From Singulisphaera sp. GP187 (GTDB lineage Bacteria > Planctomycetota > Planctomycetia > Isosphaerales > Isosphaeraceae): a DNA stretch of 64,000 nucleotides. Below, in pieces: positions 1 through 10,390 of this stretch (within the stretch, counting starts at the first letter, position 1; every line of letters begins with the position of its first letter). The translations under genes were made by a program, and so were the position numbers. Below the pieces are notes generated by a model that saw only the letters and a list, made by a program, of their open reading frames with translations, was not told the DNA's origin and did not search any database. The DNA lies in NCBI RefSeq assembly GCF_900129635.1, contig NZ_FSRB01000003.1:186001-250000 (forward strand). Reading direction: 5' to 3'.

Positions 1-515
1 GCCGACGGGACACTGGGCAACGATCCCGTGGCAGGGACCGGCACACTAGAAAAGAATCCCGCGGCGGTGGCCGGGCCACTGGGCAGGGATCCCGTGCTGA
101 TGGCCGGGCTACTGGGCAGGTTTCCGATGGCAGTCGTCGGGCCACCGACGAACCGGGCCTCGGCCCGGTGCTTGCCGAAGTCCCATCCCGCGGCGTTGCT
201 CCCCGCTCGCGACGTGGCCCCGGCGTCGACGCCATTGGCGCCCTGCTTCAACGCGTCGGGATGAGGCCCCCTGGATTCGCCGGACTGGGGCCGGTCCCCA
301 GTTCCGTTCGTGTTTTTTCCCGAGGGGTCGACCTTGAGCCGTTTCTGGGTGGTCACAGCCCTCGAGCTGTCGCCTAAGGGGAGCACGGAATCGCTGCTAC
401 CCCCGACGTCGGTGACGGTGTACATCGGCTCGGCAACGACCGATGAGCCCGCCATCACCAGGGCAGCCAGAGTCGAGAGTCCACACCGAGTCAACCCTGC
501 AAGTCGAATGCTCAT
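1..515 (-). CDS. Secreted repeat protein, N-terminal part (runs off left edge)
   Basis: The reading frame opens at an ATG at 515, with an AAGGA ribosome-binding site a few bases upstream, and stays open to base 1, so the C-terminus is missing. The first 28 or so residues form a signal peptide (MSIRLAGLTRC, then a hydrophobic stretch ending SSVVA). The mature start, MYTVTDVGG, resembles the opening of HAF-type extracellular repeat proteins, but the similarity is too short to rely on. A polar Gly/Ser/Thr-rich linker follows. The last 40 visible residues are an 11-residue repeat (GNLPSSPAIST, GSLPSGPATAA and variants), encoded by bases 1 to about 125. Exported, function unknown. Confidence 0.6.
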   Translation of the reverse strand, partial: MSIRLAGLTRCGLSTLAALVMAGSSVVAEPMYTVTDVGGSSDSVLPLGDSSRAVTTQKRLKVDPSGKNTNGTGDRPQSGESRGPHPDALKQGANGVDAGATSRAGSNAAGWDFGKHRAEARFVGGPTTAIGNLPSSPAISTGSLPSGPATAAGFFSSVPVPATGSLPSVPS

Positions 516-678
516 GGGTGGGTCCTTCCATGGAGAGCAAAGCCCTGGTCAGCGTCCTGGCTCACCGCCACTTGCTCCTAAGGTTTGGGCCGGGACATTA
601 AGTACCGGCCGCGCTCTCACGTCAAGACCAATCGTTATAACTGGAACACTTGGGTGTTCGCCGCGGATCCACCCCCAA

Positions 679-1839
679 TCAACTCTCGATACATTCCCCG
701 CGGGGATAGGAGCCGAGAATCTCGAGGCGTTCGCACTTCTTGCGGACCAGGTCGAGGGTCTTTTTGATCGGCTCGTCATCGGCATGACCGTCGATGTCGA
801 GGAAGAAGAGGTAGGTTGGATCGCGCTCGGTCGGTCCGTCGGAGTTGGGGAACGACTCGATCCAGGTCATGTTGATCCCGCTCTTCTTGAAGAGCGCGAT
901 CGCCTCGACCAGCGCTCCCGGTTGATTCGGCACGCGCAACATGAGCGTGGTCTTGTCGCGACCGGTCCGCTCCTCCGAGCGCTCGGCGATCACGGCGAAC
1001 CGTGTGACGTTGTGAGTCTGATCCTCGATGTTGGCCGCGAGCACGTTGAGGCCGTACGACGCTCCCGCCGCCTGACTGGCGATGGCTGCGGAGAACTCCT
1101 CGCGCTGGGCGTGCTCCGCGGCGGCGGCCGTCGAGACAACGTCGATCAGTCGAGCGTCGGGAAGATTCTTACCGATCCAGTGCCGGCACTGCGAGAGGGC
1201 CTGAGACTTCGAGTAGATCCGCTGGACTTGCCCCCAGGCACAACGGCTGAGGAGGCAGTGATGCACCCGCAGGCGAATCTCGGCGCGGATCTTCAGGCCC
1301 GGGAGCCGCACGAACATGTCGAGCGTGTCGGCGATCCGTCCGTCCGTCGAATTCTCCAGCGGCACGATCCCGAACTGGACGTGCCGCCGGTTGACTTCTT
1401 CAAAGACGGCGGTGATCGAACCGACCGGAACGTGCTCGACCGCCTCGCCAAATTTGGCGACAGCAGCGAGATGGCTATAGCTGTATTTGGGTCCCAGGCA
1501 GGCGATCCGCATGGTCCGCTGCAACGAGCGTGATCCGCTCATCAGTTCGCGGAAGATGAGTCGGAGCGTTTCGACGGGGAGTGGCCCGCGGCTGGTGGCT
1601 AGGGCCTTGGCGATCACTTCGTCTTCGCGGGCCGCGGACCAGACTTCCAGGCCCTGTTTCTGTTTCAACTGGCCAATCTGCAACGAGATTTCGGAGCGAC
1701 GGTTCAGGAGCGCGATCAGCTCCTTGTCGATGCGATCGATCTCGCTCCGAAAGCTCGCCAAGGTCGGCGCACGTTTCGTATCGGCGGGTGTCGCCGCCGT
1801 CGAGGACTTGGGGCGGTCGGACGAGGGCTTACGGGGCAT
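679..1839 (-). CDS. pheA: Bifunctional chorismate mutase / prephenate dehydratase
   Basis: Phenylalanine biosynthesis: converts chorismate to prephenate and then to phenylpyruvate in the cytoplasm. The 386-residue protein has the usual P-protein order. A short polar N-terminal extension is followed by an AroQ chorismate mutase domain (about residues 27-108). The prephenate dehydratase domain (about 110-290) has GPKYSYSHLAA near its start, PLENSTDGRI, and the catalytic HNVTRF motif. A C-terminal ACT domain (about 297-375) carries PGALVEAI and WIESFP, the Phe-sensing region; the usual IESRP arginine is Phe here. Start ATG at 1839; the ribosome-binding site is weak (GAGTGG). It stands alone, with a large intergenic region between it and dnaK. 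Confidence 0.95.
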   Translation of the reverse strand: MPRKPSSDRPKSSTAATPADTKRAPTLASFRSEIDRIDKELIALLNRRSEISLQIGQLKQKQGLEVWSAAREDEVIAKALATSRGPLPVETLRLIFRELMSGSRSLQRTMRIACLGPKYSYSHLAAVAKFGEAVEHVPVGSITAVFEEVNRRHVQFGIVPLENSTDGRIADTLDMFVRLPGLKIRAEIRLRVHHCLLSRCAWGQVQRIYSKSQALSQCRHWIGKNLPDARLIDVVSTAAAAEHAQREEFSAAIASQAAGASYGLNVLAANIEDQTHNVTRFAVIAERSEERTGRDKTTLMLRVPNQPGALVEAIALFKKSGINMTWIESFPNSDGPTERDPTYLFFLDIDGHADDEPIKKTLDLVRKKCERLEILGSYPRGECIES

Positions 1840-2392
1840 CGGTCCACTCGGGGCAAGAGACCGGTCTTCGCGGTCCGCTAGAAATCGGACGCAACCTTGG
1901 CCGTCACAAGTGGATACATAAAGTCTGAACCCCTGTCAAGCCATTTCTCGCGACAACCCGGGATCGGCCCCGTTTCACTGGACCCCGAAATGGGTTAGAG
2001 TAACCCGATCGACCCGTCGGACCGCTTCGGGAAAAGAACGCGAATTCGGCGGTTGCTGCCAAAGCGGCAGAGCGCTTTCCCAGCGCGCAACGGTCCCTGT
2101 CGTTTTGGCAGTCGACTCGGGGGTTCACGTTTGCAGGCGATCTTTCATTCCCGACGCAAGTCCTTGAATTTTCCGGCGAACCAGCGATCCAGCGAATGAC
2201 GTCGGGCCTGATGGCACTGACCTTGCATAATTGTTATTCTGTGTCGCGAGGCGGCGAAGAATCAGATGAGTGAGGCCGAGTGGGCCCGTGTGCCGCTTGG
2301 TCGTTCCCTTGAGTGGGCGATCGCACTGAGTTCTCGTGGGTCCCGTGGCCCGCAACCTCGCCACTGCTCAATCTGGGAGAAGGAGACTGGTC
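1840..2392. other. Intergenic region between divergent pheA and dnaK
   Basis: A 553-bp spacer with no convincing gene. It holds the sigma-54-type promoter listed at 2212-2227 and a small perfect inverted repeat, GGGTTA-GAG-TAACCC, at 1992-2006 that could bind a regulator. No CIRCE-type inverted repeat (the HrcA operator) was seen. Confidence 0.6.
2212..2227 (+). promoter_or_regulatory. Sigma-54 (-24/-12) promoter for dnaK
   Basis: TGGCACTGACCTTGCA matches the RpoN consensus TGGCAC-N5-TTGCA at every defined position, with the required spacing between the GG (-24) and GC (-12). The expected transcription start, about 12 bases downstream, is near 2237, leaving a leader of about 155 nt before the dnaK start. 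It points toward dnaK and no other gene lies between. The activator that would drive it is not identified; an NtrC-family regulator is encoded about 9 kb away. Confidence 0.7.
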
Positions 2393-4327
2393 GTGGCTGA
2401 AGGCGAAAAGATTATCGGAATTGACCTCGGGACAACCAATAGTGTCGTTGCGGTCATGGAGGGGGGCGACGTCACGGTCATCGCCAACCAAGAGGGGAGT
2501 CGCCTGACGCCGTCCGTCGTCGCCTTCACCCCCAAGGGTGAAACGCTGGTGGGCGAGCCCGCCAAGCGACAGGCGGTCACCAATCCGACCGGAACCATCT
2601 ACTCGATCAAGCGGTTCATGGGCCGACGCCACGACGAAGTGCGCGGCGAAGAGAAGATGGTTCCTTACCCGGTCGTGGGCGGCGCCAGCGACTATGTGAA
2701 GGTCCACGTCGGCGGCAAGGACTACACCCCGCCCGAGATTTCGGCGCTGGTGCTCCGTAAGCTCAAAGAAGCGGCCGAGAGCTATCTCGGGCACAAGGTC
2801 CGCAAGGCCGTGATCACCGTCCCGGCCTACTTCAACGATAGCCAGCGTCAGGCCACCAAAGACGCTGGGCAGATTGCCGGCCTCGAGGTCGCCCGAATCA
2901 TCAACGAGCCGACCGCCGCCGCCCTGGCGTACGGACTCGACCGCAAGGCGAACGAGAAGATCGCCGTCTTCGACCTCGGCGGCGGAACCTTCGACAACTC
3001 GATCCTCGACGTGGGTGACGGCGTCTTCGAGGTCCTCTCGACCAACGGCGACACCCACCTCGGTGGCGACGACTGGGACCAGGCGCTGATCAACTACATC
3101 GCCGACGAGTTTCAGAAAGAGCAGGGGGTCGACCTCCGCAAGGACCAGATGGCCCTCCAGCGCTTGAAGGAGGCCGCCGAAAAGGCCAAGAAGGACCTCT
3201 CGTTCCAGACGCAGGCCGACATCAACCTGCCGTTCATCAGCGCCGACCAGAACGGTCCCAAGCACTTGACCCTGACCCTCAACCGCAGCCAGTTCGAGAA
3301 GCTGACCGACAGCCTGTTCGACCGCTGCAAAGCCCCGGTCTTGAAGGCGCTCGATGACGCCAAGCTCAAGGCGGCGGATATCGATGAGGTTGTGCTGGTC
3401 GGCGGCTCGACCCGGATGCCCCGCGTCCAGCAGATCGTCAAGGAGATTTTCAGCAAGGAACCCCACAAGGGGGTCAATCCCGACGAGGTCGTGGCCATCG
3501 GCGCGGCGATCCAGGGCGCGGTCCTGACCGGCGACGTCAAGGATCTGCTCCTGCTCGACGTCACCCCGCTCTCCCTCGGCCTCGAGACCAAGGGGGGCGT
3601 CTTCACCAAGCTCGTCGAGCGGAACACCACGATCCCGACCGAAAAGAAGGAATCGTTCACCACCGCCGAAGACAACCAGAACGCGGTCACGATCAAGGTC
3701 TACCAGGGCGAACGGCCGATGGCGGCCGACAATCGCCTGCTCGGTGAATTCAACCTCGACGGTATTCCCCCCGCGCGGATGGGCACGCCCCAAATCGAGG
3801 TGACCTTCAACCTCGACGCCAACGGCATCCTGAACGTCACGGCGCGCGACAAGGGGACCGGCAAGGAACAGACAATCAAGATCGAGTCGTCCGGCGGTCT
3901 CTCGAAAGACGAGATCGAACGGATGCAGCGCGACGCGGATTCGCACGCGGCCGACGACAAGCAGAAACGCGACCTCGCCGAAGCCCGGAACAATGCCGAT
4001 CAGCGAACCTATCAACTCGAGAAGTTGATGGATGAGAGTAAGGACAAACTCTCCGACTCCGATAAGTCCGCGGTCCGCGCCGCCATCGATCGGCTCAATG
4101 CGGTCAAGAAGGAGAACGACGTCGCCGCGATCAATCAGGCGATTGAAGACCTCCAGCGAGCCAGCCAGGCGATGTCCGAGCATCTCTATGCCGCCAATGC
4201 CACCGGCGCTCCCGGTGCGGGCGGCCCCGAGGCCGGCGCGGCCGCCGGTGGGGGAGCCTCCGCCAATGGCGGCCCGGACAACAAAGCCGACGACGTCATT
4301 GATGTCGAGTTTGAAGAGAAGAAGTAA
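2393..4327 (+). CDS. dnaK: Molecular chaperone DnaK (Hsp70)
   Basis: ATP-dependent cytosolic chaperone of 644 residues. I chose the GTG at 2393 because AGAAGGAGA sits just upstream and translation then begins MAEGEKIIGIDLGTTNS, the canonical Hsp70 start; a longer frame from 2336 adds 19 unrelated residues. The nucleotide-binding domain shows ITVPAYFNDSQRQATKDA, NEPTAAALAYG, FDLGGGTFD (followed by Asn where Val is usual) and VGGSTRMPRVQ. The substrate-binding domain follows the linker DLLLLDVTPLSLG. The C-terminus has a Gly/Ala-rich tail and ends VIDVEFEEKK. grpE and dnaJ are not next to it. The consensus sigma-54 promoter upstream is an uncommon arrangement for dnaK, and a strong terminator follows. 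Confidence 0.97.
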   Translation: MAEGEKIIGIDLGTTNSVVAVMEGGDVTVIANQEGSRLTPSVVAFTPKGETLVGEPAKRQAVTNPTGTIYSIKRFMGRRHDEVRGEEKMVPYPVVGGASDYVKVHVGGKDYTPPEISALVLRKLKEAAESYLGHKVRKAVITVPAYFNDSQRQATKDAGQIAGLEVARIINEPTAAALAYGLDRKANEKIAVFDLGGGTFDNSILDVGDGVFEVLSTNGDTHLGGDDWDQALINYIADEFQKEQGVDLRKDQMALQRLKEAAEKAKKDLSFQTQADINLPFISADQNGPKHLTLTLNRSQFEKLTDSLFDRCKAPVLKALDDAKLKAADIDEVVLVGGSTRMPRVQQIVKEIFSKEPHKGVNPDEVVAIGAAIQGAVLTGDVKDLLLLDVTPLSLGLETKGGVFTKLVERNTTIPTEKKESFTTAEDNQNAVTIKVYQGERPMAADNRLLGEFNLDGIPPARMGTPQIEVTFNLDANGILNVTARDKGTGKEQTIKIESSGGLSKDEIERMQRDADSHAADDKQKRDLAEARNNADQRTYQLEKLMDESKDKLSDSDKSAVRAAIDRLNAVKKENDVAAINQAIEDLQRASQAMSEHLYAANATGAPGAGGPEAGAAAGGGASANGGPDNKADDVIDVEFEEKK

Positions 4328-4349
4328 CTGCCCAAGGCCGCAAGTCAGG

Positions 4350-4374
4350 GGGGGTGGGGACCATCCCCACCCCC
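4350..4374 (+). terminator. Rho-independent terminator after dnaK
   Basis: A perfect 11-bp G/C stem (GGGGGTGGGGA paired with TCCCCACCCCC) with a 3-nt loop starts 22 bases after the dnaK stop. It is followed by a T-rich stretch (TTCGTCGTTTTGT). Confidence 0.8.
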
Positions 4375-4476
4375 TTCGTCGTTTTGTACAATCAAGAAGG
4401 TGCCCCGCGGAACCGGGCCGTTGTCTCCAAGACGCCCCCTACTTCCGAGGCGTCTTGTCTCCGAGGAGTCGACGCT

Positions 4477-4884
4477 ATGTCTCTCGATGATGCACGGACG
4501 GTCTACCCGATCCTGGTGCGCATAGCCCAAGACCTTGCCCAAGCCGCCCGTGATCGGCGAACCGCCGTCTGGATTTCCTACGATGACTTCTGCCAGCGCT
4601 GCAAGGAAGTCGGCGTCAAGGAAACGCCTCGGACGATCGCCACCAAGCTTCTCAAGCCGCTTCAGACGGTCTGCCTCGAAAACAACCTTCCCGACCTGAG
4701 TGCGCTGGTCATTCAGAAGCCCAAGGCCCGAAGCGACTTCGGCAATCTCCTGCGGCCCTCGGACGGCTGGTGGGAAGCCTACGTCAATCGGGGCGAATCC
4801 ACCGTCGGCGATGTCCCGTTCTGGTTCAAGCAGTATCAAACGGCTCGCGACTATCCCGAGTGGCCCGAGTCGCCGTTCTTCTAA
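4477..4884 (+). CDS. Conserved-looking small protein of unknown function
   Basis: A 135-residue soluble protein. The ATG at 4477 is preceded by GAGGAG and fits better than the in-frame upstream start at 4354, which would lie inside the dnaK terminator. It begins MSLDDARTVYPILVRIAQDL and continues with an alpha/beta stretch (TAVWISYDDFCQRC, RTIATKLLKPLQ, NNLPDLSALVI) and a Trp/Phe-rich end (GDVPFWFKQYQ, PEWPESPFF). There is no signal peptide or membrane segment. The layout of short helices, then LPDLSALVI, resembles small bacterial domains of unknown function, but I cannot name a family. It sits between dnaK and clpB with its own spacing, so no stress role should be inferred from position alone. 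Confidence 0.7.
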   Translation: MSLDDARTVYPILVRIAQDLAQAARDRRTAVWISYDDFCQRCKEVGVKETPRTIATKLLKPLQTVCLENNLPDLSALVIQKPKARSDFGNLLRPSDGWWEAYVNRGESTVGDVPFWFKQYQTARDYPEWPESPFF

Positions 4885-5289
4885 GCCGACCACCCACGGG
4901 AGTCGGACTGGCCCGCACTGACGACGGTGGACGGCCCGGTCACGACGCGTGGAACCGAGGTGCGCCCAGTTGACCGTATTGGCAAACGGTCATACTGGAG
5001 CCCCCCTTTAGAACCGAAACGCTTCGAGCCCCTCTCCCTTCGCGGCGTACCCCTTTCGCCCCCCAATGAGGGGACTCAAGTGTTCTCATATCTCGCTGGG
5101 TGGCCCTGCGATCGAGATTCCGCACTCGCGGTTCGATTTCGATCGCGCCCCCTTGCGCCTGCCGAATCATGCAATCCCATTGACGCCTCGCGAACCAGCC
5201 GACGAGTTGGGTGCGTAGCAATGCAGAATGCCTCTCGGATAGGGACAACCTTTTCGTTCGAATGACGGCAAGCGCCGTGAGGTCGTATC
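4885..5289. other. Intergenic region upstream of clpB
   Basis: A 405-bp spacer that should contain the clpB promoter. No CIRCE element, clear -24/-12 site or convincing gene was seen. Confidence 0.5.
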
Positions 5290-7938
<2,649 letters not shown>

Positions 7939-7952
7939 CCCGTTCACGCATA

Positions 7953-7995
7953 AACCCCCGCTCGACCCCGTTTTTTGGGGGATCGAGCGGGGGTT
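7953..7995 (+). terminator. Terminator between clpB and the convergent gene
   Basis: A 13-bp perfect stem (7953-7965 with 7983-7995), extended by a CCCC/GGGG pair across a T-rich loop, lies 15 bases after the clpB stop. Because the next gene converges, it may serve both strands. Confidence 0.75.
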
Positions 7996-8072
7996 CTCTG
8001 TTCGTGGACCGCCGCGCCCGTAAACGCCACGAATCATGGGGCATGCGGGGGGGATGGGTCAGCTCAAACCGA

Positions 8073-8537
8073 CTACGGTTTGGTTGCGGCCGACGCGGAC
8101 GAGGCCTTGGCCCCAGCCGTCGAGGTCGCATTTGATGAAGTGGCCGTCGTGAAGGCCGATTTAACCGCCGTGACCGACTTCTTTTTCTTCTTCTTCCGTG
8201 GAGCCAGACTCGTCACCGTACTCACCGGCGTGACGGGTTGAAGGTTGGTATTCCCTTTGTTGTTCTTGGCATTCTTCTGCATCTGCTTCATGTACTGTTG
8301 CTGCTGCTTCAGCATCATCATTTGCTGTTGCATCAACATCTTCTCTTCCATCAGCTCCTGATAAACATACGGGTTGCCCCCCGCCATTTTGTACTCGGGC
8401 GAGTTCGTGTTCATCGAGCCGAACGGGGTGTTGATCGTCCCACCCGATCGTCCGTAGCCCCTCGCCATCGCCAGCGATGGAACCATCGCGAACAGGGCCA
8501 GTACCGCCAGGAGACCGAACCGGCGAATCCCCATCAT
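8073..8537 (-). CDS. Secreted Gln/Met-rich protein with polylysine and Ser/Thr/Ala tail
   Basis: A 154-residue exported protein of unknown function. The start is one of two tandem ATGs (8537 or 8534) directly after GGGGAGGGG; the longer frame to 8843 has no such site. A signal peptide (MGIRRFGLLAVLALFAMVPS, cleaved near AMA) is followed by a Gly/Asn-rich stretch with NTPFGSMNTNSPEYKMAGG. A short Met/Gln coiled coil comes next (ELMEEKMLMQQQMMMLKQQQ), then an Asn-rich basic linker, a run of six lysines (RKKKKKKS) and a Ser/Thr/Ala-rich end. The composition suggests a surface- or nucleic-acid-associated low-complexity protein, but nothing more specific is supported. It converges with clpB. Confidence 0.65.
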   Translation of the reverse strand: MMGIRRFGLLAVLALFAMVPSLAMARGYGRSGGTINTPFGSMNTNSPEYKMAGGNPYVYQELMEEKMLMQQQMMMLKQQQQYMKQMQKNAKNNKGNTNLQPVTPVSTVTSLAPRKKKKKKSVTAVKSAFTTATSSNATSTAGAKASSASAATKP

Positions 8538-8901
8538 CCCCTCCCCACAAAAATCCCCTGCCACCGCGCTGAACCCAGGGAAGTGTTCAAACGTCGTGGC
8601 ATGATTGATGGGCGCATCCACGATGATACCGACTCCTCGGTCGTGTCGCGACCACCCTTGGTTTGTTTTGGTGCGATTCCGAGTTGATTTCGTTGCCGGA
8701 AGCGGACCGACTCCAGGCTGGACCGGCGCAAATTCTTGTGGATGTTCTTGATGCGACGAGCCGCTCGAGATCCGTGGGCGGTCGAATTGTGCGGATGATA
8801 CCGCTTGACAGGATTCCGAGATCTGCCACAAGATACAAGGCACTCCGCCAGTTTCGGGTCCATCGGCTCGAATCGATGATGGCGAGTGTTTTGGGGATTT
8901 G
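8538..8901. other. Intergenic region between divergent small secreted genes
   Basis: A 364-bp divergent spacer expected to hold promoters for both flanking genes. No further gene or motif was recognised. Confidence 0.4.
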
Positions 8902-9255
8902 ATGTTGAGACGGTCTCGGTCTTGGTTAGTTCTGCTCTACCTCCTGGCCACGGTGCTGGTCCAGGGGTCGCACGACCATGGTCGTGGCGACGAGGGGAGA
9001 ACTTCGCAACACGAGGCTGGCTGCGCCGATCCCAGGCCGCATATCGCAGGGCACTGGTCGCCGGACCTCTCGCACGACCATGACGAGTGCCTGGCCTGCC
9101 AATTTCGGGCGGAGCATCACGCCTGGATCCTCACCCCGTTCTGCCTCGACCGGCCGGTCGGTTCGCTCCTAACCGACGCGACCGGCTCCTCCACTTCGAC
9201 CAAGTCATTCCGCTGGAACACCTGCCGAGCCCCTCCGGAACGTGAGACCGCCTGA
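8902..9255 (+). CDS. Small exported His/Cys-rich protein
   Basis: A 117-residue protein starting at the ATG at 8902; the preceding TTG is a possible but less likely start. The N-terminus MLRRSRSWLVLLYLLATVLV is a signal peptide or anchor. Two clusters of possible metal ligands follow: SHDHGRGDE right after the signal and LSHDHDECLACQFRAEHHAW further on. The combination of an exported location, HDH clusters and a CxxC hints at metal binding in the periplasm, similar in style to DUF2946-like small proteins, but this is inference. It is encoded just upstream of the DUF1559 gene (151 bp), possibly co-transcribed. Confidence 0.55.
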   Translation: MLRRSRSWLVLLYLLATVLVQGSHDHGRGDEGRTSQHEAGCADPRPHIAGHWSPDLSHDHDECLACQFRAEHHAWILTPFCLDRPVGSLLTDATGSSTSTKSFRWNTCRAPPERETA

Positions 9256-9406
9256 ACGACGCGTCCTCGTGTCCCGCACGATGACGTCCGCTCCGTGGTT
9301 TTCCTCAAAAAAAAACGTTCCCCAAAGTGTGGCTCAGCAGCGGTGCCGTTGTAGCGCCCATTTTTTCTGGTGCGCCCGGTCTCCGTTGAGTGTTCCGGAG
9401 GTTTGC

Positions 9407-10372
9407 ATGCTTCGCAATGCGCCGCGGATTCGTCCGCGAGGGTTTACTCTCATCGAGCTTCTCGTCGTCATCGCCATCATCGCCGTCCTAATCGGGCTCC
9501 TCCTCCCCGCCGTGCAGTCAGCACGTGAGGCCGCGCGACGCTCGCAGTGCGTCAATAATCTCAAGCAGATCGGCCTGGCGATCCACAACTATCAGAGTGC
9601 CCTCGGCGCCTTCCCACCCGGCTACGCCAGCAACTGGCGGCGCGACTCCGGAGACGAGGGAACCGCCGAGGACGACATCGGCCAAGGCTGGGGATGGGGG
9701 AGCATGATCCTCCCACACCTCGAACAAACCGCCGTCTACAACGCGATCAATTTCAGTTTGACCATGACCTACCAGGACAACGTCACCGCACAGTCGATCC
9801 GGTTCAATAGCTATCTCTGCCCCTCCGACTTCACCAAGCAACTCATCCCCGTGCGCGATGAAACCAACCAGCAGACCGTCTATACCGTGGCCTCGGGCAA
9901 TTACGTTGGCATGTACGGAATCGGCGAGATTGGAGCAGCTCCCGGTCGGGGCACGGGCATGTTCTACCGCAATAGCCGCCTGACCTTCGCCGACATGACC
10001 GACGGTTCAAGTCAGACGATCATGGTGGGTGAACGGAGCCACAACCTCAGCTACGTCACCTGGACCGGCCGGGCGATCGGCGGTTGGCTCCACAAGACTT
10101 CGTCGTTCGAGGGCGGTACCGACCAGTTCGCCGTCGACCCCGAAGAGTCGTTCACGATGATCCTCGGACCGGTCGGCACCGAGAACGGCCCGAGAACTCC
10201 CAATCATCCGATGGCACACGTCGAGGATTATTGGAGTCGTCATCCCGGCGGGGTCAACTTCGTCTTCGGCGACGGCTCGGTGAAGTTCATCAAAAACGCC
10301 ATCACCCCCGTCGTGTTCCAAGGATTGGCAACACGAGGCGGGGGTGAAGTCATCAGCGCCGATAGTTTTTGA
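9407..10372 (+). CDS. DUF1559 family prepilin-like secreted protein
   Basis: Type IV pilin-like or pseudopilin-like protein of the family greatly expanded in planctomycetes; the molecular role is unknown. The ATG at 9407 has CGGAGG upstream; an earlier in-frame start at 9242 adds 55 unrelated residues. The 321-residue product begins with a prepilin N-terminus (RGFTLIELLVVIAIIAVLIG), where processing would follow Gly and methylate Phe. The family motif LLPAVQSAREAARRSQC and NNLKQIGLAIHNYQ come next. The DUF1559 domain ends with the H-x9-DG-type motif: HPGGVNFVFGDGSVKFI. It converges with the sigma-54 regulator gene, leaving 18 bp between the stops. Confidence 0.9.
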   Translation: MLRNAPRIRPRGFTLIELLVVIAIIAVLIGLLLPAVQSAREAARRSQCVNNLKQIGLAIHNYQSALGAFPPGYASNWRRDSGDEGTAEDDIGQGWGWGSMILPHLEQTAVYNAINFSLTMTYQDNVTAQSIRFNSYLCPSDFTKQLIPVRDETNQQTVYTVASGNYVGMYGIGEIGAAPGRGTGMFYRNSRLTFADMTDGSSQTIMVGERSHNLSYVTWTGRAIGGWLHKTSSFEGGTDQFAVDPEESFTMILGPVGTENGPRTPNHPMAHVEDYWSRHPGGVNFVFGDGSVKFIKNAITPVVFQGLATRGGGEVISADSF

Positions 10373-10390
10373 GACCGCGATCACGGCGGC

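Noticed and set aside
310..1533. 407-codon plus-strand frame across pheA
   Set aside because: It runs antisense through PheA and its leader; the minus-strand gene is unambiguous.
1840..2392. CIRCE/HrcA operator before dnaK
   Set aside because: I looked for the TTAGCACTC-N9-GAGTGCTAA pattern and found nothing close. GGGTTA-GAG-TAACCC is too short and of a different sequence.
2234..4183. 649-codon minus-strand frame opposite dnaK
   Set aside because: Antisense shadow produced by GC-rich codon bias. The plus strand encodes a complete DnaK, and the antisense protein has no family features.
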